Of a DNA stretch of 12,472 nucleotides, positions 1-5,785 are shown piece by piece. Position numbers and translations under genes: made by a program. This DNA comes from an uncultured Chloroflexota bacterium (lineage in GTDB: Bacteria > Chloroflexota > Anaerolineae > B4-G1 > DUEL01): positions 1 through 12,472 of the forward strand of contig CAKZOY010000519.1 in NCBI GenBank assembly GCA_937138275.1. Reading direction: 5' to 3'. The stretch's first letter is position 1, and each line of letters starts with the position of its first letter. Under the pieces are notes generated by a model that worked only from the letters and a program-made list of their open reading frames with translations, searched no databases and was not told where the DNA came from.

Positions 1-22
1 CGGGGGAGAGGGGGGACAGAGA

Positions 23-67
23 GGGGTTTTGCGGGGCGGCGGCGAAGCCGCCGCCCCGCAAAACCCC
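23..67. repeat. Perfect 21-bp palindrome with GAA loop (element A)
   Basis: Left arm 23-43 and right arm 47-67 are exact reverse complements, separated by GAA at 44-46. The core reads GGCGGC-GAA-GCCGCC. The outer flanks are also partly complementary: purine-rich G runs at 1-22 face pyrimidine-rich C runs at 68-88. The architecture is shared with the elements at 719-759 and 10149-10186, which suggests a dispersed extragenic palindrome family. Confidence 0.85.
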
Positions 68-117
68 ATCTTTTCTCCCCCCTCCCCGTGCGGCTGTAGA
101 TTCTCTCATGATGTCAA

Positions 118-156
118 GTTTCGGGGCTGGCGGCCGAAGGCCCCCCGCCCCGAAAC
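118..156. repeat. Near-perfect palindrome with GAA loop (element B)
   Basis: Arms 118-135 and 139-156 pair at 16 of 18 positions around a GAA loop (136-138). The outer part is GTTTCGGGGC against a run ending GCCCCGAAAC. The two mismatches fall in the inner G/C-rich part. It has the same loop and polarity as element A but a different arm sequence, so it is a diverged relative or an independent hairpin. Confidence 0.7.
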
Positions 157-191
157 CCCCGTAAGGGCCGGACGATCCGTCCGCCCTCAAC

Positions 192-215
192 GGGGAGGGG
201 GGCAGGGGGGTGGGG
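192..215 (+). other. G-quadruplex motif
   Basis: Four G tracts of 4, 6, 6 and 4 bases are separated by A, CA and T. Tracts of at least four and loops of one or two bases make this a very strong candidate for a four-tetrad quadruplex on the plus strand, with an i-motif on the other strand. Function unknown. Confidence 0.7.
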
Positions 216-303
216 CCCGATCTCTTTCGGCTCACCAGGGGACTTCTTTCGGCCGGAAGCCGAATTGGGTTATACCATTTATACTTTTAACGCATAGTTT
301 GTC

Positions 304-331
304 ATTATAATTTAGAATCTGCCATTTTCAA
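304..331 (-). promoter_or_regulatory. Possible minus-strand sigma-70 promoter
   Basis: On the minus strand TTGAAA (326-331) is separated by 16 nt from TATAAT (304-309). A second weaker pair (ATGACA, then TATAAA) follows directly downstream. The reading direction is towards position 1, where no gene is visible in the window, so the promoter may serve something beyond the edge or be an AT-rich coincidence. Confidence 0.3.
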
Positions 332-383
332 TCTATTCAGCCAGGGGGAACTCCCCCGACTCCTCTTCTGTGCTGCGGGAGAG

Positions 384-469
384 ACCTCACCCTCACCCCG
401 TCGCCTTCGGCGACACCTCTCTCCCTCTCTCATTGGGAGAGGGAGAGGGGTTGGGGGAGAGGGTGAGGT
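384..469. repeat. Nested inverted repeat with two internal hairpins
   Basis: The outer arms ACCTCACCCTC (384-394) and GAGGGTGAGGT (459-469) are exact complements. Inside lie hairpin GTCGCC-TTC-GGCGAC (400-414) and hairpin CTCTCCCTCTC (419-429) with GAGAGGGAGAG (437-447). The whole could fold as a three-way junction. This type of 'cctcaccc...gggtgagg' element is widespread as intergenic repeat DNA in several bacterial phyla (general knowledge, no search done). Confidence 0.75.
435..463 (+). other. G-quadruplex motif inside the nested repeat
   Basis: Five G tracts (435-437, 441-443, 447-450, 453-457, 461-463) are separated by loops of only 2-3 bases. It overlaps the right half of the nested inverted repeat, so quadruplex and hairpin folding would compete. 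Confidence 0.55.
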
Positions 470-476
470 TCCCCCC

Positions 477-617
477 TCAACCCAACAGGCTGAACAGTTG
501 CTTCTCCGGATGGGCCACCTCTACGATACGGCGAATGACCTCAGCCAGCACATCTTTCAGAGATTTGTCAGACGCCGGGCATATCTCCCTTTCCACAAGA
601 GCAGGTTGAAGGCGCAT
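477..617 (-). pseudogene. Truncated nucleotidyltransferase-like (MNT) N-terminus
   Basis: A 46-residue minus-strand frame starts with ATG at 617 and stops with TGA at 477-479. Residues about 21-39 read DVLAEVIRRIVEVAHPEKQ. This resembles the N-terminal helix of small MNT/KNTase-fold nucleotidyltransferases, where 'IVRRIVEVAHPERIILFGSxARG' is typical (recognised from memory). The similarity ends right after HPEK (codon at 501-503). The expected IILFGS and the catalytic GS...DxD motifs are absent, and the frame ends at a G/C-rich repeat block. I read it as a gene 5' end cut off by a deletion or repeat insertion. It keeps a near-consensus promoter 16 nt upstream of the ATG, which argues that the 5' end is genuine. 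No obvious Shine-Dalgarno is present and the leader would be very short. Alternatively it is a real small protein. Confidence 0.45.
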
Positions 618-632
618 CCCTGGAACAACTTG

Positions 633-661
633 ATTATACCCGTCTTGCTATTAGAGGGCAA
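633..661 (-). promoter_or_regulatory. Near-consensus sigma-70 promoter of the truncated gene
   Basis: Minus strand: TTGCCC (656-661), exactly 17 nt, then a perfect TATAAT (633-638). Transcription would start near 626, only about 9 nt before the ATG at 617, giving an almost leaderless transcript. Confidence 0.55.
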
Positions 662-708
662 ATGCCCGCCCTGTGGGGCTTGCGCAGTAATTCGCCCTGT
701 GTGGGAAA

Positions 709-733
709 GGGGTGGGGTGTGGGGTTGTGGGGG
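709..733 (+). other. G-quadruplex motif overlapping palindrome C
   Basis: Tracts of 4, 4, 4 and 5 G (709-712, 714-717, 721-724, 729-733) are separated by T, TGT and TTGT. The last two tracts are the left arm of the palindrome at 719-759, so the same bases can form either a quadruplex or a hairpin. Confidence 0.65.
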
Positions 734-759
734 CGGCGAAGCCGCCCCCACAACCCCAC
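719..759. repeat. Perfect palindrome with GAA loop (element C)
   Basis: Arms 719-737 and 741-759 are perfectly complementary around GAA (738-740). The core GGGGCGGC-GAA-GCCGCCCC and the outer GGGGTT/AACCCC match element A; only the middle of the arm differs. The flanks are again purine-rich on the left (700-717) and a run of Cs and Ts on the right (760-771). Confidence 0.85.
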
Positions 760-940
760 TTTCCCCCCTTTCACGGGCGCGTCACTCCCTCAAAACGATT
801 TGCTGCACAAGCCCGTATGGAGTGAATCCTTCAGGGAAGGAAGCGTCTACAAGAGGGGGAGCGCGGATGTTGCGATGTGGTGAGGACACCGCGCAAACCG
901 TTCTCTACGCGGAGCGGGCTACTGCGTCGCAAAATGGCCG

Positions 941-984
941 ATAAAAATCGCATCAGCCGCCATATGGACGCGGCGGCTGATGCC
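941..984 (-). terminator. Intrinsic terminator for the minus-strand operon
   Basis: Read on the minus strand, GGCATCAGCCGCC pairs with GGCGGCTGATGC (arms 972-983 and 950-961, 12 bp, 10-nt loop) and is followed at once by GATTTTTAT, giving a five-T tract. It lies about 115 nt beyond the stop codon of the last operon gene (1098-1739), the right place and direction to end the transcript. Confidence 0.75.
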
Positions 985-1097
985 AGTCGTTACAAAGATG
1001 TTGATGGATGCTCCGGTGCCCCGTCTCCGTGCCGCGCGGCGGCATCGGAATGGATATCCCTTTAGTGGGCGCCGGCCGCCCGACGACACACAAGACC

Positions 1098-1739
1098 CTA
1101 TTTTTTGCCCTCTATGATGCTATCCAGAATGATCTCGGCCGCGATCCGGGCCCCGATCCCCGGCAACAGGCTGCACTTCTCAAAGCCCTTTGCCGCCGCG
1201 AAGGCTGCCATGTTCTCCGGACTGGCTGCGGGGTTCATGTAGCGGTCAAATATCACTTTCTCCTGTAATTCCGGACACAGAACCGATCCGACCGTTTCCT
1301 GGAAACGGGGCATAAACTTCCGGGCCGCCTGAACCGCCGCCCTGACCGCTTCGTAGTTCATCACGTCTATGCTGCCAAAATAGAGGCCCAGGGCGATCAG
1401 ACTCCCGGTCACGCCTCCGCACATCCAGCCGGTCCCGCCGAACCCGGGGAACGGGGAGAGGGCCTGGATGATTTCCAGGTTGCCCAGACCGAACTCCTCC
1501 AGCAGTGCCAGCGCCGTCCCTTTGGCACAGTTGCGGGCGAAGAAATTGTACTCTTCAGCCCGCCGCTGGACACGGTCCAGGATTTGCTCCCGGTTTGCCA
1601 GGGCCTCTTCCGGAGTCAAAGTCTTCCTGGGAATCCCCTCCGCGGCCATCTTTCGGTACCGGGCCTCAATCGCTGCCCAATCCCATTCTCTTTCTGCCAA
1701 TTCCTGTACTCTGGCTTTCAGGGCATCGTAGTCTACCAT
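1098..1739 (-). CDS. C_GCAxxG_C_C-type redox-active cysteine protein
   Basis: A 213-residue soluble protein with no signal peptide. Four cysteines (C71, C107, C155, C189) have the spacing style of the C_GCAxxG_C_C family (PF09719): NCAKGTALALLEEFG around C71, WMCGGVTGSLIALGL around C107, then single cysteines in VLCPEL and EKCSLL. The family's central GCxxxG is here CGGVTG, a variant. About 65 N-terminal residues before the first cysteine are helical and charged, longer than in minimal members. Family proteins are thought to bind metal or act in redox chemistry, but I know of no established reaction. The start is supported by AAGGAGG seven nt upstream. It is the last gene after the alcohol and aldehyde oxidation genes, consistent with a redox accessory role (inference). 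A heptamer tandem repeat lies just upstream of its ribosome binding site. Confidence 0.8.
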   Translation of the reverse strand: MVDYDALKARVQELAEREWDWAAIEARYRKMAAEGIPRKTLTPEEALANREQILDRVQRRAEEYNFFARNCAKGTALALLEEFGLGNLEIIQALSPFPGFGGTGWMCGGVTGSLIALGLYFGSIDVMNYEAVRAAVQAARKFMPRFQETVGSVLCPELQEKVIFDRYMNPAASPENMAAFAAAKGFEKCSLLPGIGARIAAEIILDSIIEGKK

Positions 1740-1752
1740 TGTAACCTCCTTC

Positions 1753-1787
1753 GGAGTATAGAGTATGGAGTAAGGAGTAGGGAGTAG
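1753..1787. repeat. Five tandem heptamers GGAGTAN
   Basis: Units on the plus strand: GGAGTAT, AGAGTAT, GGAGTAA, GGAGTAG, GGAGTAG. The tract fills most of the 60-nt gap between the MoaD-like gene and the C_GCAxxG gene. In the transcript it reads as repeated UACUCC units ending directly against the Shine-Dalgarno; the last unit can form CUCC-GAA-GGAG with it. Confidence 0.8.
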
Positions 1788-1799
1788 GGGGAGATGAAG

Positions 1800-2033
1800 T
1801 TATCCACCACCGATTGGCTGGAAAATGCTCACCGGGGCATTGTTCTGCAATCCGGCATCGGCGGGCAATACCCGGCCTCCCACGATGACGATGGCCCGCT
1901 CCGGGAGCCCCAGATGGGCCAGCAGGTCCCGTACCGTTGCCTCCTCGGGGAGGTTCACCTCTATCCCCCGGGAAGGCTGGTAGCCAGGGAACGTCTGCCC
2001 CAGCGTCCCGTAGAGTTTGACAACGACTCTCAT
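1800..2033 (-). CDS. MoaD/ThiS-like sulfur-carrier protein
   Basis: A small protein of 77 residues with the beta-grasp ubiquitin-like pattern: MRVVVKLYGTLG (first strand), an acidic LPEEATVRDLLAHLGLP helix, VIVGGRVLPADAGLQNNAPVSIFQP and a C-terminal IGGG tail. In MoaD and ThiS proteins the terminal Gly-Gly is adenylated and thiocarboxylated to donate sulfur, in MoaD's case for the molybdopterin dithiolene. The tail here has three glycines instead of two. Its position just after a tungsten-type oxidoreductase gene suggests it serves that enzyme's tungstopterin cofactor; MoaD-like genes next to AOR genes are a known pattern. I chose the ATG at 2033; the frame extends to a TTG at 2078, but that lies inside a large palindrome and adds only basic residues. 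The Shine-Dalgarno is weak (AGGG), so translation may depend on the upstream gene or RNA folding. Confidence 0.8.
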   Translation of the reverse strand: MRVVVKLYGTLGQTFPGYQPSRGIEVNLPEEATVRDLLAHLGLPERAIVIVGGRVLPADAGLQNNAPVSIFQPIGGG

Positions 2034-2047
2034 TCGGGATGCCCTAT

Positions 2048-2083
2048 CGGGATTGGTGCGGCGGAGCCGCCGCACCAATCCCG
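2048..2083. repeat. Perfect 17-bp palindrome between AOR and MoaD genes
   Basis: Arms 2048-2064 and 2067-2083 are exact reverse complements separated by AG. It starts 5 nt after the AOR stop codon and ends 14 nt before the MoaD ATG in transcript order. There is no T tract on either side, so it is more likely an RNA-processing, stability or attenuation element than a full terminator. Confidence 0.85.
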
Positions 2084-2087
2084 CCGA

Positions 2088-3809
2088 CTAAAAGTCAAAG
2101 ACGCTGTCCAGTTCCTCGTCGCGGATGACGAAGACCGTGTTGTGCGGGGGGAGGGGCTCCTCGTAGAAGAAACGGGGCAGCCGATCGTCCTCCTTCGTGA
2201 ACCCAACCCTCCGGTTGAATTCCCGCTCCGCCTTCAGCACCCGCAGGCCCAGGCCGAAGGGAAATTCGTCCGGTCCCAGCGTCTGGCCCAGTTTGGCACC
2301 GATCAACTTGCTGACCGCCTCAAATGCCTCAGGATTCAGGAGAGCGACGCTCGCCATAAAGCACAACCCCAGCGTGTCGTAGGCGGCGATGGCGATCTGC
2401 AGGAACCGGGAGGTCTCCACCTGCCCCTCCGGCTTCAACGGGTCCAGCATCCCGGTCAGATATGCCCCGACGACGTTCCCCGCCGTGTGGTCGGCGCCCA
2501 TCGGCGAGGTGGCAAAGGTCACACCCAGGCCCAGTAGGGCGCGCGGGTCGTAGGCCGCGATGGTCTGCCCCTTCACCGCGGGGACCCGCGGGTTGTTGAA
2601 GTGCTTGCCCACCGCGACACCCCCGCCGCCGAGGATGCGGCCGAATTCCGTGCCCTTGCCGATTTCTTCCATCATCTCTATGGCCGCGGCGGCGTCGCCG
2701 AAGTTCCGGTAGCCGGAGTCCATCGCCACGGCGATCGCAACCCCCGCGCTCATCGTGTCAACCCCAATGTCGTCGCACAGATTGTCCAGCCGGGCGATGA
2801 CGTCCAGGTCTGTGATGCCGGTCATGCCGCCCATCGCCCAGATGGTCTCGTATTCCAGGGCACTGGTGACGTACTTGCCGTCTTTGTCCACATAGACATT
2901 GGAGCAGAAGATGATGCACTGGTCGCAACCCCGATGGGTCGGATTGCCACCCCGCTCCTTGATGATTTCGGCCATCCGCTCGCCGCAGATGTTCTCCCAG
3001 CCGTCCAGCACGCCCTTGCGCGCGTTGTAACTGGGGAAGCCGCCCATGGAGTTCACCGGCGCCACCAGCGCCGCGGTGCCCAGGTTGGGCATCACCTCAG
3101 CGTTCATGGGGTCTGACTTGATCATCTGGACCAGGTTCTTCACCGCCTCCCGGAAAGCCTCCGGATCAGCGACGGGGTTACCGTCCTTGCCGCGCCGGTC
3201 CACGAGGATCGCTTTGAGCCCTTTGGCCCCCATTACAGCGCCCATCCCGCCGCGTCCGGCGGCGCGGCAGGGGCGATCGTCCACATCGGACGCCTGGACG
3301 GAGGCAATGGGCATTTTGTACTCGCCGGCCGGCCCGATGCACACCACGGCGTAATCCTTCCCGTAGGTCGCCAGGAGTTTCTCCACCAGCGGGTACGTCC
3401 GCATTCCTTTGTACTCTTGGGCCGGGATGAGGCTGGCGTTCCCGTTTCCGTCAATCTTGAGCAGATAGAGTTCTCCCTCCGGCGCCTGCCCCTCCACGAT
3501 GATGGCCTGAATGCCCAGCCGGCCCATCGCCACCGCGATCATTCCGCCCACGTTGCTCTCTTTGATCCCTCCGGTCAGCGGACTCTTGGCCCCGATGGAC
3601 AGTCGGCTGGTATTGGGCATCGTCGTGCCGCTCAACAGGCCGGCCGCGAAGATCAGTTTATTCTCCGGCCCCAGGGGGTCGCACCGGGGCGGCACTTCCG
3701 TATTAATGATGACGGACGACAATCCCCGGCCGCCGAGCCCCGCATACTCCGGGGGCACGTCTTCCGTGTGGATGGTTTTGTCAGTCATATTGACCCGGAT
3801 GAGTTTCAT
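2088..3809 (-). CDS. Tungsten-type aldehyde:ferredoxin oxidoreductase (AOR)
   Basis: A 573-residue member of the AOR family, which oxidises aldehydes to acids with a bis-tungstopterin cofactor and one [4Fe-4S] cluster, passing electrons to ferredoxin. The length is near that of Pyrococcus AOR (605). The N-terminal half carries the family's pterin-domain patterns (GGRGL near 26-30, SRLSIGAKSPLTGG near 68-81, RAAGRGGMGAVMGAKGLKAI near 182-201). The cluster ligands are C295-x2-C298-x3-C302 and a distal C483 in DTLGLC. The active-site-type residues E319/E321 (LEYETIW) and H441 (GADHTAG) are present. No signal peptide, so it is cytoplasmic. GAGGAG lies 7 nt before the ATG. It begins 33 nt after the alcohol dehydrogenase gene, suggesting that the two act in series from alcohol to acid (inference). 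The cysteine pattern and length exclude a truncated or decayed copy; the aldehyde used cannot be told from sequence. Confidence 0.93.
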   Translation of the reverse strand: MKLIRVNMTDKTIHTEDVPPEYAGLGGRGLSSVIINTEVPPRCDPLGPENKLIFAAGLLSGTTMPNTSRLSIGAKSPLTGGIKESNVGGMIAVAMGRLGIQAIIVEGQAPEGELYLLKIDGNGNASLIPAQEYKGMRTYPLVEKLLATYGKDYAVVCIGPAGEYKMPIASVQASDVDDRPCRAAGRGGMGAVMGAKGLKAILVDRRGKDGNPVADPEAFREAVKNLVQMIKSDPMNAEVMPNLGTAALVAPVNSMGGFPSYNARKGVLDGWENICGERMAEIIKERGGNPTHRGCDQCIIFCSNVYVDKDGKYVTSALEYETIWAMGGMTGITDLDVIARLDNLCDDIGVDTMSAGVAIAVAMDSGYRNFGDAAAAIEMMEEIGKGTEFGRILGGGGVAVGKHFNNPRVPAVKGQTIAAYDPRALLGLGVTFATSPMGADHTAGNVVGAYLTGMLDPLKPEGQVETSRFLQIAIAAYDTLGLCFMASVALLNPEAFEAVSKLIGAKLGQTLGPDEFPFGLGLRVLKAEREFNRRVGFTKEDDRLPRFFYEEPLPPHNTVFVIRDEELDSVFDF

Positions 3810-3842
3810 GGCCCTCTCCTCAACGATTTGGGTTGTCCGACG

Positions 3843-4940
3843 TTACATCCGCAGGACGGGTTTGACCACACGTCCTGCTTCCATATCCTTCACCGCCCGG
3901 CCGATCTCCTCAAACGGGTAGAACTGGATCAGCCGGTCAAAGGGGAAGCGCCCCTGGCGATAGAGTTCCACCAGTTGAGGGATGAACAGGTCGGGGATGG
4001 CGTCGCCGCCGAGGATACCCCGCACCGTCCGTCCGTTCATCAGCAGGTCCATATCCAGGGCGACCTCCGTGCCCGGCGGCACAACCCCGATCAGACCGCA
4101 TACCCCCAGGCGGGGCAGGGAGTCCACGGCCTGCCGCAATACTTTGGGGTTGCCCACGCACTCCAGGGTGAAGTTGGCGCCACCGCCGGTGATCTCCCGA
4201 ATTGCCTCCACAGGGTTCACCTCGGCGGCGTTGACGGTGTGCGTCGCGCCCAGTTCGCGGGCCAGTTCCAGGCGCTCCGGGTTGATGTCCACGGCGATGA
4301 TGGTCGTACAGCCGCATACCCGGGCGGCGAGGATGGCACTCATCCCCACGGTGCCAGCGCCGAACACGGCGATGGAATCGCCGGGTCGGGCCTGCAGCGC
4401 GTGGATGACCGCTCCGGCGCCGGTCATCACGCCGCAGCCCATCGGGGCCAGGACCTCCAGCGGCACATCGCCCGGCACCTTGACCACGTTCCGCTCGTTC
4501 GCCAGCGCGAAGGTGGCGAAAGAGGACTGGTTGAAGAACGAGCCGTGGATGGCCTGATCGCCCTTATGGAGGGTGATGCTGCCATCGGGGCGGGCGCCGT
4601 GGAAGTTGTACAGGAAGAAGTTCAGGCAGTAGAGGACTTTACCGATTTTGCATGGCGGGCAGTGCTCGCAGTAGTCCCAGGTCATGATCACGTGGTCACC
4701 GGGTTTGACTTTGGTCACCCGTGCTCCGACCTTCTCCACAATGCCAGCCCCTTCGTGCCCGAAGATGCTGGGCGGTGCGGGGATCGGTAAATGCCCGTAC
4801 AGCGCGCCCAGGTCGGTATGGCAGATGCCCGAGGCGACCACGCGGACCAGCACCTCGTCGTCCCTCGGCTCGCTCAATTCCACTTCTTCAATCTTGAACT
4901 CTCCTCCCGTTTCAAATACGACGGCTGCTTTGATTTTCAT
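3843..4940 (-). CDS. Zn-dependent alcohol dehydrogenase (MDR family)
   Basis: A 365-residue medium-chain dehydrogenase that interconverts alcohols and aldehydes with NAD(P). The catalytic zinc ligands are C40 (GICHTD), H62 with E63 (FGHEGAGIVEKVG) and C169 (MGCGVMTGAGAV). The structural zinc site is complete: C91, C94, C97 and C105. The Rossmann motif G194-A-G196-T-V-G199 is followed by D218 at the end of the second strand (AVDINPERL), which favours NAD over NADP. The GCGVMTGAGAV stretch resembles aryl-alcohol dehydrogenases of the XylB type, so an aromatic or other bulky alcohol is plausible; glutathione-dependent formaldehyde dehydrogenase is a relative I consider less likely. AAGGAGG sits 6 nt before the ATG. 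A 136-nt gap separates it from livF, with two CAATTGT copies 40 bp apart (4957-4963 and 4997-5003). A promoter there is possible, but I found no convincing hexamer pair. Confidence 0.92.
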   Translation of the reverse strand: MKIKAAVVFETGGEFKIEEVELSEPRDDEVLVRVVASGICHTDLGALYGHLPIPAPPSIFGHEGAGIVEKVGARVTKVKPGDHVIMTWDYCEHCPPCKIGKVLYCLNFFLYNFHGARPDGSITLHKGDQAIHGSFFNQSSFATFALANERNVVKVPGDVPLEVLAPMGCGVMTGAGAVIHALQARPGDSIAVFGAGTVGMSAILAARVCGCTTIIAVDINPERLELARELGATHTVNAAEVNPVEAIREITGGGANFTLECVGNPKVLRQAVDSLPRLGVCGLIGVVPPGTEVALDMDLLMNGRTVRGILGGDAIPDLFIPQLVELYRQGRFPFDRLIQFYPFEEIGRAVKDMEAGRVVKPVLRM

Positions 4941-5076
4941 AGGGTCCCTCCTTGATCAATTGTGGCACTGAGATCGGGCAAATCTGCTTTATGGTACAAT
5001 TGTCATTACTCAACGCCGGTGGCGCCAGATTCCGAAAGGTACGGACCCGTCGGGAGCAGGAAAAGACTGCCTTTGG

Positions 5077-5781
5077 CTACAACCCCAGATAGGCCCTTCG
5101 CACGTGGTCGTTCTCCAGCAGTTCGGTACACGCTCCCTCTAAGCAGATTCGGCCGTTTTCCAGCACATACGCCCGGTCTGCAATTTCCAGCGCGCGCCGG
5201 ACATTCTGCTCTACCAGCAGGACGGTGATCCCCTGGTCACGAAGGTGGCGAATGATGCGAAAGATTTCGGCCACCACCAGGGGCGCCAGACCATACGATG
5301 GTTCATCAAACATACACAAGCGGGGTCTGGACATCAGACATCGCCCAATCGCCAGCATCTGGCGTTCCCCACCGCTGAGCGTTCGGGCCAACTGTTTTTC
5401 CCTCTCCTTGAGCAAGGGGAAAAGTTGATAAACCTGTTTCAGGGTTGCTTCTTTGTCCCGCCAGACGCGGTAGGGGTATGCTCCCATCTCCAGGTTTTCG
5501 CGAACCGTCATCTCGGGAAATACCCTTCCCCCTTCGGGCACCTGAGAAATGCCCAGTTCCACAATGGCGTGGGGGGGCAACCCCCGGATCATCTTACCGA
5601 GGAACGTTATCTGACCGGACACCGGGCGCAACAGGCCGGAGATGGTGTTCAGCAATGTGGTCTTGCCCGCCCCATTTGATCCGACCAGGGCGACGATTTC
5701 TCCTTCGTTCACTTGAAGGGACACATCCCACAATGCCTGAACTTTCCCGTAGCAAGTGCACAGATCGCGGATTTCCAGCAT
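5077..5781 (-). CDS. livF: HAAT-family ABC transporter ATPase LivF-like
   Basis: A 234-residue ATPase of the branched-chain/hydrophobic amino-acid transporter (HAAT) family. It powers uptake through the LivH-LivM pore together with LivG. Visible motifs: Walker A GSNGAGKTT (34-42), Q-loop Q80 (ISQVPEGGRVFPEMTVRENL), a full signature LSGGERQ (135-141), Walker B LCMFDE (155-160), and LLVEQNV where LivF proteins carry Gln instead of the usual His switch. The C-terminus YVLENGRICLEG...YLGL is typical LivF. Length is normal for the family. The start lies 4 nt after the livG stop, and its AGGAGA ribosome site lies inside the livG 3' end, so translation is probably coupled. It is the last transporter gene before the 136-nt spacer to the alcohol dehydrogenase. 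Confidence 0.95.
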   Translation of the reverse strand: MLEIRDLCTCYGKVQALWDVSLQVNEGEIVALVGSNGAGKTTLLNTISGLLRPVSGQITFLGKMIRGLPPHAIVELGISQVPEGGRVFPEMTVRENLEMGAYPYRVWRDKEATLKQVYQLFPLLKEREKQLARTLSGGERQMLAIGRCLMSRPRLCMFDEPSYGLAPLVVAEIFRIIRHLRDQGITVLLVEQNVRRALEIADRAYVLENGRICLEGACTELLENDHVRRAYLGL

Positions 5782-5785
5782 TCGC

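Larger units (their letters stand above)
1..476. other. Gene-free, palindrome- and G-run-rich block
   Basis: I see no credible coding sequence here; the open frames are low-complexity Gly/Pro/Arg/Ser translations of repeats. The block holds two GAA-loop palindromes (23-67 and 118-156), smaller hairpins (165-186 with core arms CGGACG/CGTCCG; 248-264 with arms TTCGGC/GCCGAA), a nested inverted repeat (384-469), three runs of closely spaced G tracts on the plus strand, and a short AT-rich stretch (about 265-345) with minus-strand promoter-like hexamers. It looks like an extragenic repeat cluster downstream of the main operon. Confidence 0.7.
618..1097. other. Non-coding region downstream of the main operon
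   Basis: No convincing gene. It contains the promoter of the truncated MNT-like frame (633-661), a G-quadruplex motif merging into palindrome C (709-759), one copy of the AAAATGGCNGAT motif (931-942) and an intrinsic terminator for minus-strand transcription (941-984). I see nothing recognisable in about 765-930; its open frames show no family resemblance. Confidence 0.65.

Noticed and set aside
23..759. CRISPR array
   Set aside because: The repeats are palindromic, unevenly spaced and not identical; no regular spacers and no cas genes are present.
770..930. Possible mobile-element fragment
   Set aside because: I could not recognise any transposase or intron-protein motif in any frame.
1057..1082. 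GGGCG-CCGGC-CGCCC as the operon terminator
   Set aside because: It is a short five-bp stem with no T tract; the hairpin at 941-984 with five Ts is much better.
29..1268. Small plus-strand open frames in the left end
   Set aside because: They run through palindromes and G/C repeats, translate to Pro/Arg/Ser-rich sequence, lack ribosome sites and overlap each other.
1794..4790. Long plus-strand open frames opposite the AOR and dehydrogenase genes (up to 457 codons)
   Set aside because: Their translations are low-complexity His/Asp/Gly/Arg-rich antisense shadows with no family features, while the minus-strand genes show full motifs and ribosome sites.
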